From: Albugo candida
Taxonomy: Eukaryota > Oomycota > Peronosporomycetes > Albuginales
Direction: 5' to 3'
DNA length: 64,000 nucleotides
NCBI GenBank assembly: GCA_040437565.1
Contig: JBDOQK010000014.1
Location: forward strand, 124,001 to 188,000
Shown here: one piece after another, positions 11,323-22,415 of the stretch
Position numbering within the stretch: the stretch's first letter is position 1
Layout: each line of letters opens with the position of its first letter
The notes under the pieces: model-generated
What the model was told of the DNA's origin: nothing
Databases searched by the model: none
The model's input: only the letters and a program-made list of their open reading frames with translations
Program-made: the position numbers and the translations under genes

Positions 11323-11626
11323 CTCAGTGAATGGTGTTCACGCATAGTACTCATATGTAGACACCGTTTGTTACTATAGTTTGGCGGTATTCTAATCACT
11401 AGTATAGAAGTCTCTGAAGAGCCCCTTTACAGTTAATTTCTGGTGTAGTTGCCAGCGGTATAGACCCGTCCGTAGCTTCATTAAGTAGCTTGACATTTAG
11501 GTGGAGTAATCTTTGCCTCCACCGAGGGGCCCTACCGCGGCCTATTTGCCAACGCCGGAATTTGAACCAGCGGCATCACATCGTAAAGCAAACAGCCCAC
11601 CAACCAACTACACCACCCGACGGTGG
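11323..11626 (-). mobile_element. tRNA-derived SINE, family 2, copy 1
   Basis: On the minus strand the element begins with a tRNA-like head: A box-like TGGTGTAGTTGGTTGG and B box-like GGTTCAAATTCC. A body of about 230 bp follows. The second copy lies at 52329-52641 in the same orientation and aligns over the whole length, with many substitutions. Body and head differ from SINE family 1, so the window holds two independent tRNA-derived families. Confidence 0.7.
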
Positions 11627-11639
11627 TCTATCCGTAAGT

Positions 11640-12581
11640 GCATTGGTTTCCGAACCAAGTCTAAGTACAACACATGGTATGTAAATGAAATCGAAGTAAC
11701 CTGATCTCGCGAAGTATTTTTGCGGAGTAAGTATATTGAAGCAATATAGGAAGGCGTATCCCATACAGCGTTAGTACCAACCCCCATTATTTCACCACAA
11801 TTCGTCTTTTCTATCGCTTGCTGCACTAGAAGTTCAAACCTTTACTGTAAGAAATTACATGTCGGCTGTTCTAGCCGCTCGTTTTAGATCTGTTAAAAGC
11901 GATTACCTTATCGAGATTGGGCAAACACCAGCTAACCCGCGACCCGTAGGAGTAATACTAAGTACAGAGATATCAAGGGTTCGTCTGCCAGCCATCAGTT
12001 AGGGGAAACCTTGACTTTAGTAAACTTGGTAGTAAAAGCTTAGGTGTCTCGGCGGGTCTAAATAGAAGTTCTGATCCTTAGATGAACTTACTTTGAGATC
12101 GGAGTATAGGGTACAGCAGCCTTCCTAAGGCTGCATCTCGTGAGCAAATTGTGCTGTTAATTCATACGAGTTTGAAGACTTTTCTAGTCGTTCCATCCCT
12201 ACTTCTGCTTTTGAAAGTTTGTGTAGCTTCTCTACCCTCTCACGTAGATACGCTACATTTACAGCAGCAATTCGAGGCTTCCTGAGATCTGGCAACAACA
12301 AAAAGCAGCACTTCTTTTATTTCATGATTTAGCGATACGTGTTTCCCATTTTAAATTGCTTGTAGTGGGCGGGCGGTATGCACTTCGAGATGCTCGGTGC
12401 ATAGCAAAAGAAACACCCGGACGCGAGTAGCGAGAAATAATATTAAACTCTTGAGTAGCAACTATGTTGTATTGATAGTATTGTTGTTATGTGTATCAGG
12501 CCCCTTCGCAATAAGTGGCGCCTCACCTCCAGGTTAATGGTCACGCAAATGCTCTCTTCTTATAGCAGCTCGCACTCCATT
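11640..12581. other. No gene seen
   Basis: AT-rich intergenic sequence between the family 2 SINE and the copia 5' LTR. Nothing codes convincingly. Confidence 0.5.
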
Positions 12582-12759
12582 TGTAGAATAGGAGCGACTA
12601 GTGAAGTCGAGAAATCGAGATCCTGGCAATGGATGAAGTGCATCTTGGTAATCTACAAAGATTGAAGGAAAAGGAAAGAATTGATAATAGGACCATAAGC
12701 TTCACATGAAACAGTTTTTCATTTACGTTGAACTGATCAAGCAGCATGGACAAACATCA
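12582..12759 (+). repeat. 5' LTR of copia 1
   Basis: Aligns end to end with 17163-17341, including shared blocks GGCAATGGATGAAG/GGAATGGATGAAG and GATCAAGCAGCATGGACAAA. Confidence 0.88.
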
Positions 12760-12774
12760 GGTTATGAGCCCAGC
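12760..12774 (+). promoter_or_regulatory. Half-tRNA primer-binding site of copia 1
   Basis: GGTTATGAGCCCAGC abuts the 5' LTR. It is complementary to the anticodon-arm strand of initiator methionine tRNA (G-C-T-G-G-G-C-T-C-A-T-A-A-C-C). This is the internally cleaved half-tRNA primer known for Drosophila copia. The ATG at 12764-12766 inside it would start gag in frame M-S-P-A-P but hits TAG at 12785. Confidence 0.8.
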
Positions 12775-13855
12775 CCCCGCCCGGTAGACCCTGCAGCTGC
12801 TCGAAAATGCGCCCACGATAATACGACAAGTGTAGGCGCGGAGATCTCTGAATCAAATGAGCACGGGGCCTCCTACCATGGTGTTGATCGTCTGGAAAGA
12901 CTGGAGAATCTTATTGGGGGAATTAATGCGCGATATGTCACGGGAACTCGTAGAGCGTACTCAGATGCCTCCCACTGAATTAGGATCCGGAATCGATAGT
13001 GGATTAAGCGTCTTCAGCCAGTTCTTGGGTGCTCGAAAACATCGACCCAGAGCTGAATCGCTCAGTGAATCAATGGGGGCACAGATGCCTTTCGCTTTAA
13101 CGCAACCCCGAATGAAGCAGCAACAGTTCTTCACGACTGTGCAGCCTGTTCCACAAGTACATAAGCAGCCGGGACAGCGGTTCTTCCCCCAGCAGAACTT
13201 TGGGATCAAGATTCCGACCGTCAAGGATATGAAGCTACCGATCGCGTTTCACTGGAATGGAAGAGTACAGAGCACTTGGAGATGGAATTCAAAGACGGGG
13301 GATTTAGGTTCCTGGACGAACTTCGTGCAGCCAAGTAACTTAGTGGTGGCGAATGGCCTGAAGAGTTCAAGATGAGGACATTTAATCGATATCGCGATGG
13401 AATTGCAATTAAACACTTCGACAAGATGAAAGGGATCTGGGCATCAGAACTACCAGCGGTTGAACATCTGATGAACAAGATGTTGGAGGTGTGCGACAGA
13501 GAAATTACTGTGGAGCAAGCCACGCGGTTGATGCGGGCGAGGAAAAAAATATGGTAACTTCTCGACGGAACAGTACCAGTACCTGGTTGCGGTTGCAAGT
13601 TCGGCGAATCTTCCAGATAGCTTAGTTCTTCAGTATATCTGTGAACGGGCACCGTTGGAGGTGAAGTGAGCCATGCAGACGAGACTTGACACCCGCCGCA
13701 TTGGTTATCTCAAGCAGGCATGGGAGATGGCAGACTTTGCTGCGACATTCGAGCATGTTACAAACGCGAATGCGGTTAGTGTGGGAACACAATCTACCGA
13801 AGGTCGTAATTTTTTTCAGAGTTTGGACACTGCGATAAAGGCAATGGCGCATTGA
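12764..13855 (+). pseudogene. copia 1 gag remnant
   Basis: The capsid/nucleocapsid region is broken into frames 12857-13375, 13372-13557 and 13673-13855. Its homologue in copia 2 (50686-52027) carries the clearer features. The likely start ATG lies within the primer-binding site and is followed seven codons later by a TAG. No zinc knuckle of the CCHC type is readable in this copy. Confidence 0.6.
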
Positions 13856-13939
13856 GATGGGAAGCGAAGTTGAGTTGCAATCAAGTCGGCCTAAATCAAG
13901 CGTCGTTCGCTCTGAGTGCGAGCGTCAGTCCAAGTGGTC

Positions 13940-14175
13940 AAAATTAGACCTGTGTTTTTGACAATGGTGTGAGTAGACACCTGGTGACGGATGACACCAT
14001 TATCGCCAATGCGGTAGACTGCTTCGACGAGTGCAACGTTGCAGATGAACAGTCGATTACGGTAATGAATCTTAATCAAGTTACAATGAGTGCTATCGTG
14101 GATGGAACCGCGCAAGTGATCACTTTAAGTGAAATTTATTACGGTAAAAACCTTGCACATAACTTGATTTCATAA
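13940..14175 (+). pseudogene. copia 1 protease remnant, active site D-N-G
   Basis: V-F-D-N-G-V-S-R-H-L-V-T-D-D corresponds to the retroviral-type aspartic protease motif D-S-G-x-x-x-H-L-V. The catalytic aspartate is kept at 13960-13962, but the invariant serine or threonine is replaced by asparagine (AAT at 13963). Copia 2 (D-S-G-S-I-R-H-L-V) and the relic at 41.8 kb (D-S-G-S-S-R-H-L-V) keep the serine. Confidence 0.75.
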
Positions 14176-14283
14176 TGCAAGTTTGAATAGAAAGGAGTTA
14201 CTCTGAGCTACGAAAACGGAAGGCGGTACCTAAAGCGTGTCAGCGACGGAGAACGAGTCTTTAAAGTTGAAAAAGAAAACAGT

Positions 14284-15043
14284 GTGCTGGTCGTGATCAG
14301 TCGGAGTAAAGAAACATCATCTACTAGAAATAAGGTTGTGTATGCTGCTCTAAAGGCTGCTAGTTCCGAACTCGACACCATGGATCGAGTGAAATGCACG
14401 TTAACGCAGCTACACAATCGTCTTGTACACCTTATGTACGCCACGGTCGAAAAAATGGCCGACAGTGCAGGCTCGGGAATCGGGCTAGTCGACAGAACTC
14501 AACCAAAATGCCTTACAAGTGCTCAAGGCAAGTAGTCGAAGAATTTAGAGTCCAAGAAGGATACTGGCGCGCACTCACCAATTGATCGAATTGGTGGAGT
14601 TATCTGCAGTGACCTCAAAGGTCCGATGACACCACTGGAACGAACGGAAACCAATATATCATCACCTTTGTTGACCACGCATCCAACTACTGTAGAGTGT
14701 TTGTTGCGCTGAAGTAAAATCTTGCTGCGCAGATGTCTTTAAGCATTCTTTGACCTTTTTCGAGCGCGTTTTTGATTGCAAGGTTCACATTTTGAGGGCG
14801 GATGGCGGAGGCGAATATGGCAATGTGGATATGTTTGGCAAGTCGACTGAGATAGAAGCCAGTAACCAGGAATCCAACGGAAAGGCGGAGAGCATGCATA
14901 GGACTGTGCTAATAAGGGCGCGATGCATGTTGTTCGCATGTGGCTTACCGTTGCACTTCTGGGGTGATGCAGTAGAGTATGCCGCGTATATTTTGAATCG
15001 CAGCCCGAGCAGTTCGAATTCAAAACGAGCGTCGCTGCTTTAA
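14284..15043 (+). pseudogene. copia 1 pre-integrase and integrase remnant
   Basis: The GAG-pre-integrase segment (L-H-N-R-L-V-H-L-M-Y-A-T-V-E-K-M-A) lies at 14284-14535. An integrase core begins near 14605 with I-C-S-D-L-K-G-P-M (first catalytic Asp). It continues to the third catalytic residue in E-S-N-G-K-A-E-S-M-H-R and then G-L-P-L-H-F-W-G-D-A-V-E-Y-A, the copia integrase hallmark (14750-15043). The enzyme inserts the cDNA. Stops and frameshifts inactivate it. Confidence 0.8.
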
Positions 15044-15519
15044 ATACTGACGGGGAAGAAACCCAGTATTTTTGACATAGGGGTGTTTGAAGTCGTTGTA
15101 CTGCGTGTGTATTGCGACACGGGATGAAAAGCGTGGAAGCCACGAGCCAAGGTTGGAGTAAACGTCGGAAAGTACGATGAGACTAAGGGTTTTAAGATGT
15201 ACCTTCTCCACGAGAAGTTGGTAGTGACAACGCAACACGTCAAAAATGTTATAACGATGGGATTTGCCGAAAATGAGCATAACAGGAGCATCTACATCAA
15301 TAATTTTCATCTTTGCAAGACACCCATGATATAGAGGATGTCCCTAGCGGAAGGAGATACAAGTGATCGGAAGAAAGGAGTTAAGGCGCGGGAATGGCGG
15401 GAGAAATGACACTACTGCTTCTAAAAGAACTAAAAGTGATGATGCTGACAATGGAGGAGAGAAGAAACCTTGAAAGCGTATGACTACTCAAAACATGGGC
15501 GCGAAATACGTTTCGGTGG

Positions 15520-16600
15520 CGATATCTGGTGTGATTGGATATCCGACCTCATATCGGGAAGCAATAAAGTCTGCAGAGGCGGAGAAGTGGCGTGATGCAA
15601 TACGCTCGGAAATCGATTCCCTGAAGGCAAACGGTACATGAGAGCTGATAAATCGCACGCCTGGTCAAAAGATGATGCATTCCAGTGGGTTTCCTAGACC
15701 AAGAAGCACGCGGATGAAACTCTTGAAAGATTAGGGCGAGAATTGTGCTATGCAGTAACGAGCAAGCATATGGAGTGAATTACACGTTAAAATTCAGCGC
15801 TGTGATGGACATGACGACTGCAAAAGTCGTGCTAGCTCTTGCAAGAGTATGGAAAGTAGCAGCTCGACACGGCGATGTCTCAAACGCTTACGTAAAAGCC
15901 GAGAAAGATGAGGTCTTTGAGATTGTCTTCTAAGTGCCACAGGGTATGGAGTTTGATGCGGATGAGTTAAGCAGTCTGAGAAAAGTGGCAGGAGCCTGAT
16001 GGCTTTGAGAATTAGCAAGAGCCTGTATAGACTTAAACAAGCCGGACGCATGTGGGCACAATTACTACACGCTACGCTACTCAAGATCGGATTTATCCAG
16101 CGTCGTAGGATAGTTATCTATGCAAGAAAGGTGGCGGGTAGGCGAAAAATTTAGTGGGAGTCTTTGTGGATGACTTGCTGGTTTACGAAACAAGCGTCAG
16201 CGAAGTATATCAATATTTCAAGGACATGCGTGTGCTTGAAGTGAAAGAACTCTGAAAGGTGACCAACTTTCTTGGCATTGGAATACCGTACGACGACGAT
16301 GAGGGATATCATCTTGAACAAGCGCGAGTATTCGCGAAATTCTCACTTAACTTCATTTGGAGCAGGCGAACCCATCGCGTACACCTATTGTCGAGGAACA
16401 AGATGGTGAGGATGGGGGTCAATTATCACGAAGTGGTAAGGTCAGCACGGCTGAGCACCCCACCGTCAAGATGTTCCAGTCAATGATTAGAAGTCTGTTG
16501 TGGCTGGCTTGTTGTACGAGACCGCAAATTGCGTTCGTAGTGCATCGGGTCAGCCAACGTGCGCACGCGCCACGAGAATGTGTCTGACGGTGGACGAAGA
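15520..16600 (+). pseudogene. copia 1 reverse transcriptase remnant
   Basis: RVT_2-type segments read in order: S-E-I-D-S-L-K-A-N-G-T near 15615, A-V-M-D-M-T-T-A-K-V-V near 15800, and the catalytic F-V-D-D-L-L-V box with the two aspartates at 16169-16174. K-V-T-N-F-L-G-I-G-I follows near 16260 and T-R-P-Q-I-A-F-V-V-H-R near 16520. Several in-frame stops exist, so it cannot make a full enzyme. Confidence 0.8.
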
Positions 16601-16682
16601 GAATTGTTCGCTATCTGAAGGGTAAGATTGACCTAAATTTAAAACTAAAAGGGACGGCCAGAAAGGATGAATTGCCAACGAT

Positions 16683-17182
16683 ATGCTGGACAGATACAGT
16701 GACACAGATTCTGCAGCGAATCCTACGGACCGCAAATCGGGCAGTCGAGGTGTCATTTGTTTTAATGGGATGATTTTTGGACGGATATGCCGTAAACAAG
16801 TAAGCGTGGATCTATCCACGATGGAAGCTGAGGTCGTGGCATCTTCGATGGGGGCAGCTGATTTGTTAGGACTGAAGGAGTGCTAAGAGATATTGGAGTG
16901 CATGTTGTCAAGGCAATGGTGATGCACGAGGATAATCAAGCAGCGATAAGGCAGATTCAGGGAGAATGTAGCGCAGGGAGGGCTAAGCATATCGTGGTGA
17001 GACTCAAGTTTATCAAGGATTACAGTCAGAAAAAAATGGTCAAAGTGGCCTACTTTGAATCGCGTTTCATGCGAGCTGACATTCTCACCGAGCCGTTTGC
17101 GCATTACGGCTCCATGAGCTGCGAAGCTAGTCTCACTGGTATGATGACACCTCTGGAAGGAGTGTTGAAAAGGCGCGACTAG
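16683..17182 (+). pseudogene. copia 1 RNase H remnant
   Basis: S-V-D-L-S-T-M-E-A-E-V-V-A and E-D-N-Q-A-A-I-R-Q-I with K-H-I-V-V-R-L-K-F-I-K-D are the classic copia RNase H strings. A single frameshift near 16880 separates the halves. The end of the frame runs into the 3' LTR. Confidence 0.8.
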
Positions 17183-17341
17183 TGATGTCGAAGGATCGCG
17201 ATCCTTGGAATGGATGAAGCGCCTCTTGGTAATCTACGAAGATTGTAGGAAAAGGAAAGAAGTGATAATAGGACCATAAGCTTCAAAAAAAAAGAATTTC
17301 TCATTTACCTCACACTGATCAAGCAGCATGGACAAATATTA
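17163..17341 (+). repeat. 3' LTR of copia 1
   Basis: Direct repeat of 12582-12759, preceded by the purine tract GGAAGGAG. Confidence 0.88.
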
Positions 17342-17463
17342 CCACTGGCGTTTTCTAAAGATACTTTTTCAGTAGCTCGAAAATAGTAGATTCTAGCATA
17401 TTGACTCAACATTAAAGTGAATACTCATACCACGGAATCTATTTCCCTGCAAGGAGAGATTCA

Positions 17464-19160
17464 TCAGCTCAAGACATGCCGTTTACGAAAAAAAACTACA
17501 TCCACACTGTGGTTGCTAGAAGGAATCACCAAGGGATCATCCGCATACGTTTCGACAGGTGTAGCTGTATCCAAATTGTATTTTTCATGAACATGTATTT
17601 GAGATGCATTGCTCATATCAAATGTTATCAACCATGTATCTACCCGCCATTCTTTATTCCATTCAAAGTTCTCCTTTAACAATGTGACATATCTTTGGCG
17701 ATATTCATACCATCTTCAGACATCTCCTCCGATGTGAAATTTATTCCATCAGGAATATAGAGTTGTGTGTTCATTTCATCTGCCTTAGATGCGTGTACGT
17801 ACGAACTCGGCACTTCAAAATACCTGGGTGGTATAGGACGAATCCTTGTATTAGAAATAAGGGCTTTTGCGCTTGTCGCGTCTAACACCGAATCAATGGT
17901 CAACAGCAGAGTTTATGCCAAAGACCTGCACATTTACACAAGAAACAAGTCTATCTTTGTACACTTAAATTTCTCCATCACTCGTCCACATTTTCCTATT
18001 AACCCAGTTCTAATGCAACTGGGCCACAGCAGATTCGGCTTTAAGTACCCTCCACGTGTAATTCTCGTAAAAGAACGGTATCTACTTATGGTGGTCTCGC
18101 TACTACAACAGCTCTTATTCGAGACTCCAAATCGCTTCTCTGTAAAGTTTAGATATCAAAGGTGCTCAAATTCAGATTGAGATAATTTCAAGACGCTAGC
18201 ACTCACAGCATTCACAGCATCCTCAGTTGATCACGAGAAATAAATCGGAACGGACGTAGTAACCGCATTATTAGGCGTAGTAGGATCCAATAAGATTAAA
18301 GTATCCATGTCCGCCTCCGATTTCCGAATAGACTATTGTGTAATGCGCTTGGAATGTTTCGTTTGAGTCCCAACCCCACGTCGTATTATTTCAAAAGATC
18401 TATACGAAATTTCTCCACCGCAACGTGACTAGTTTACCGTGTGTACGCGCAAGTTCTTCCGACTCATATTCTGCCGCATCCTGTTAGACATTTTCCATTT
18501 GCGTGTTTGCCTCGTTGGTAAGCATTGTAACTCGAAAACATGTCGTCTTGTAACAGCATCACGATCACGAATAGCTCAACCACGAATGACTTCAGTTTTA
18601 TAACCTTCCCAGAAATCATTCTTTCGAGCTCCAATTTAAGGAGTCCTTTTACGATCCCGGTACTGTTCACATGGAGATTCGCATACGAAAATATCCAGGA
18701 GACATGGGGATGTTCAGTCGAAATCGAGATCGGAAATAATTTGGCACATGCTGACATTCGATTAAAAAATATNNNNNNNNNNNNNNNNNNNNNNNNNNNN
18801 NNNNNNNNNNNNNNNNNNNNNNNNNNNNNNNNNNNNNNNNNNNNNNNNNNNNNNNNNNNNNNNNNNNNNNNNTCTTTCGAGCTCCAATTTAAGGAGTCCT
18901 TTTACGATCCCGGTACTGTTCACATGGAGATTCGCATACGAAAATATCCAGGAGACATGGGGATGTTCAGTCGAAATCGAGATCGGAAATAATTTGGCAC
19001 ATGCTGACATTCGATTAAAAAATATGAGTGTCGAATATCACACTGCATAGCCTCAAAACGAAAGAATTAGATCAAACGAAAAACTCATACGGCGAACTGT
19101 ATCCGATCACCGCTTAGTGCATGCGTTCAGCCATTCCATTTCTAGCCTGGTTTTCAGCCT
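17464..19160 (-). mobile_element. copia-like pol fragment
   Basis: Minus-strand frames include A-R-N-G-M-A-E-R-M-H (about 19140-19110). This resembles the copia integrase string N-G-x-A-E-R-x-H with the third catalytic residue. Further on, Y-R-D-P-G-like and T-N-E-A-N-T-Q strings occur (18700-18480), as found downstream of copia integrase. The rest (17464-17903) has two short open frames I cannot assign. It is interrupted by stops and a false duplication around the gap. Confidence 0.4.
18773..19025. other. 100 N gap with overlapping flanks
   Basis: N fills 18773-18872. Positions 18873-19025 repeat 18620-18772 (153 bp) without visible difference, an unmerged contig overlap. Confidence 0.85.
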
Positions 19161-19519
19161 CTGTAATTTGGCGAGCAGCTCCATGTCTCGACAAGAGAAC
19201 CACTCTTTTTTTGTATTCTCTACCACATTATGTATGGGGCACATGCACACGCCAATTGCACAATTGCAAAATGAGGCAAAATACGCTCAACCATTTCCTT
19301 TCTCTTGGCAAGAAAGACACGATAATGATTGGTCTTGCGGTCAAGAAAGTTGACCAGGTACCTGTGGCTGCCTCTACGATCTATCGGCGTAATTGAGCAC
19401 CGAGGTCGCTACTACCCCCCCTTTCTTCCATACGGATCTGTAGGGTACCGTCCTAGCTCAGTTAAAGGTGTGTATATTACTAGAATTAGAATAACTGACT
19501 TCTCTGGTTGCCTAGGCTA

Positions 19520-20740
19520 TCTTAAATAACAAATATACACATAAAAACGTTGCGTGAAAATACCTGTGAGAGATGATAATATGTCTTCCTGTTGATATTC
19601 TGTAACTGCAGTAACCTCAGCCACCTTAACACGAGACTGTGTCCAACTTGTAAATGCTGCAAAGTTGTAAAGTTGTAAAATTTTCAGAAAGTACCGTAAG
19701 TCTAGCATTGGTGTGCGCCACACTAAGCTGAACAGTGCCATCCAACTAGGACATGGATCCGAGTTGCACTTGCATTTTGACTTGCCTGTGCCGTACCCGT
19801 AGTAATGATTTACAGCTTCTGGAAAAGACACCAAATGATACTAGCCTTGCGAGTTGATCCAGCACCTCTACAAGCCGAATGCGTTCATCTTGTTCGTAAT
19901 ATTGTCTTCGGTAGTACCGAACTTGCGCACTAAACGTGGTTTAGATCACGGAAAGTGATGAAATTGTCGGAGTTGCTGATCGCTTATCGCTAATCGAACA
20001 AACGACGATTTCGATCGGTCCAGAGAAATTGTTGTGTCACAGTTTGTGATGCAAGCCATAAATCTGACATAATTTCTTTGTTTTCTTTCCATGCCGGCCG
20101 AAGTGTTGGCACAATTAAACATGAAATATGCGTCCAACGTGTTCGGGAGGAGAAAACCTGATACCAACTACGGTGTAACTCCCTCCATAGTTCTGCCTTG
20201 TGATTGCAATCTAGAAAAAGACGTTGGTAGGATTCCACTCCCCACACAAAGGCTGCGTGCACAATATAATGTCGGGCTAATTATCCATAAAGGCTAGACG
20301 AAACTATAAATCTTCGAAAATAGGTAAGACACGTATTCGAAGATGCCGTGATGTAGCCATAAAAGTTCCAACTCGTTCTGAATCCAGTGCGTCCGATCTC
20401 TCCAGTGATGACCAATGTGTCAACATCGGATGACTCTTGGTTGGCTCGGGGGGTTTCTAGATTAGGCGTACTAGTTGACGGCGTGGAATAGATGGAAAAT
20501 AATATTTCCTCTCCTTGCTTTGTACTCCCGCATAAAACGATCTGCCACTTGCGCTTAGTTGGATCCAAGTGATGAGACCAATCGTCGAGTGTATACGCTG
20601 TATGGTGCAACTCCTCTAGAATCACCATTTTTTTGACCGAGTTCAAAGACAATCAGACACCTGGATTGGAAAATTTTGTCAAATTTTCTTGATAGATTTT
20701 GATGTGTTGAACATTTTGTTGCAAGCAGATTGTGCATATC
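19520..20740 (-). mobile_element. LINE relic E (3' fragment)
   Basis: Contains the ORF2 carboxy-terminal zinc-binding module G-V-E-S-Y-Q-R-L-F-L-D-C with Q-F-L-W-T-D-R-N-R-R-L-F-D (19990-20262). A tail segment with K-S-K-C-K-C-N-S-D-P (about 19780) is shared with LINE D. The upstream segment 20281-20652 (V-I-T-G-E-I-G-R-T-G-F-R-T-S-W-N) also matches LINE D. It preserves the empty site of the SINE found in LINE D (ATATAATGTCGGGC at 20264-20277). Confidence 0.7.
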
Positions 20741-21039
20741 TTTTTTTCATGGTGCTGATACGCCTGAAAGTTTGACCTTTTCATAAGTTTTCCTCAGATC
20801 GGCAGGATTTGAAACTCCCCGTGTGAAAGTTTGTACGCTGTGCAACCTTTTTTCCCGTGCCTGGAATGAAAGGAAATACGGTGGGCAAGGTATTCAAACA
20901 AAAGAGGAATGTCTATGTATAGTTTTCGGCCTGAGATGAGAGGAAATAGGGCATGGGAGGCATAGAAAAAACGAGAAATGGCGATTTATATATGGCGGAG
21001 TCATAAGGAAATAAAAAAAAATGCACAAACTCCTGGCAA

Positions 21040-22190
21040 CACATCAATATGCCTGCAGAAATCAATCGTTGGCGCGTAGACGTCGATGCGATTTCATCTT
21101 GCATCTGTCCCGCTCAGCCTTCTCCGCCACAACGCCATCCTTGCCTTTTCTATACATTTCGATGTATCGACAGGATGTTTCAGCGTGCTTCCGAATCTCC
21201 TTTATTCTCACTTTATCGAGGATACCAGGGAGCCTCTCCCAAAGCGAGGTGACATTTTAAATACATTGGTTCGGCGATGCTTTCTTTGTGGCTCCTCAGT
21301 ACCTCTCGATGAAGTTGCACTCACAGCAAAATTTGGGATAACATTTTATAATGTGTCCGGTCTGCTTCACCTCCATCTCCAGAGTGACTCCTGTTACGCA
21401 AAATCAGGCTGGGCCATCAAGGCATGCCTCCAGAAGCAGTCATTTGAAGGAGGCAATGCCATGGAATGGCAATCCAGATTCCAATTTGTGTTGGGAGGAG
21501 GCCCTATCCCTCTTTCCTTCAGCACCTGTGAAGGANNNNNNNNNNNNNNNNNNNNNNNNNNNNNNNNNNNNNNNNNNNNNNNNNNNNNNNNNNNNNNNNN
21601 NNNNNNNNNNNNNNNNNNNNNNNNNNNNNNNNNNNTTGTCCCATACTTCCGCCTTGTCCTCCACCAACACTTCCATCTCCTCTCCAGTCCACTCATCCAT
21701 CTTCTTTTTGTACTCAATCATCCTCTTTGACCAATTTTCTCTATATTTCACCACATCCTCCCTTTCATGACCGTCCATATACAGCTGTTTTCCCTTTTTT
21801 TGAATCCCCAGATCTTAAGGTACTTGACATTGGTCAAGTACCTGATCTTCTACTCCTTCTCTTCCAGGACCTTTGCGAAAATGCTGTTTTGAAGGACCAT
21901 CTAAAGCTCTTTGGACGATCTTTCATTGAGCTTCCTCCCACTCATCCATGATAGGCACTCCCTATTAATATCAAGATCTGTCAGGATCTCTTTCTTTTTT
22001 GAATGTCAGCCTTGCTGATGTGTTGGAAGTGCTTTGCTGACCAAGTACCGATCTGCCCAAAGTCCAACGTTCCTGCAGGCCCATTCTGACGTCTTGTGCA
22101 GTTTTTCGTTGGCTGCAGTAGCTGACGCTTCCTTCTTTCTCATACCCAGGTAAAGCCGTCCTTCCTGATACTGGAGGATGGCCATGAGTC
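21040..22190 (-). pseudogene. Relic of D-G-H-E-R-type DDE transposase
   Basis: Minus-strand frames give Y-L-G-M-R-K-K-E-A-S-A (about 22160), then Y-M-D-G-H-E-R-E-D-V-V-K-Y-R with a following basic R-M-I-E-Y-K-K-K-M helix (21778-21640). After a gap comes Y-P-K-F-C-C-E-C-N-F-I-E-R-Y-W-G-A-T-K (about 21340-21265), then C-R-Y-I-E-M-Y-R-K-G and K-M-K-S-H-R (about 21170-21085). From memory, this order matches a large family of fungal-type transposases whose C-terminal block reads C-E-L-N-F-I-E-R-F-W; I cannot name its superfamily. Several frameshifts and the gap at 21536-21635 interrupt it. Confidence 0.6.
21536..21635. other. 100 N gap inside transposase relic
   Basis: No flank overlap is visible. 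The missing part would hold the first catalytic aspartate region of the D-G-H-E-R-type transposase. Confidence 0.9.
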
Positions 22191-22415
22191 TTAAAACAAG
22201 ATAATGTGGGAGTTTCCCAAGCTACTTTTTTGGTTATGTATGCCTTTCCGCCCTTCCTTCAAACCGTTAATGGCCTCTTCTCCCCTAGCTTCTTCTTCTC
22301 CCTCTTCTCCCTTCTGCTCACTACTCCCATCTTATGATGCAATAGCAACTCCTTTCTGCTGGTTGCTGATGACCGCTGACCTGCTGGTTTGAAGGAGATG
22401 TCCAGCCTCTGCAGG

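Larger units (their letters stand above)
12582..17341 (+). mobile_element. Ty1/copia LTR retrotransposon 1 (decayed, both LTRs)
   Basis: Two direct LTRs of about 178 bp (12582-12759 and 17163-17341) start TGT and end ATCA or ATTA. A primer-binding site directly follows the 5' LTR, and the purine tract GGAAGGAG (17155-17162) directly precedes the 3' LTR. Flanking 5-mers CCATT (12577-12581) and CCACT (17342-17346) look like a target duplication with one change. Inside, the order is gag, protease, integrase, reverse transcriptase, RNase H, the copia order. LTRs have diverged noticeably, and the coding region carries many stops, so this is an old insertion. Confidence 0.88.

Noticed and set aside
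19436-19480. Third copy of the family 2 SINE
   Set aside because: Only about 20 bp resemble the 3' end of that family; not enough to call.
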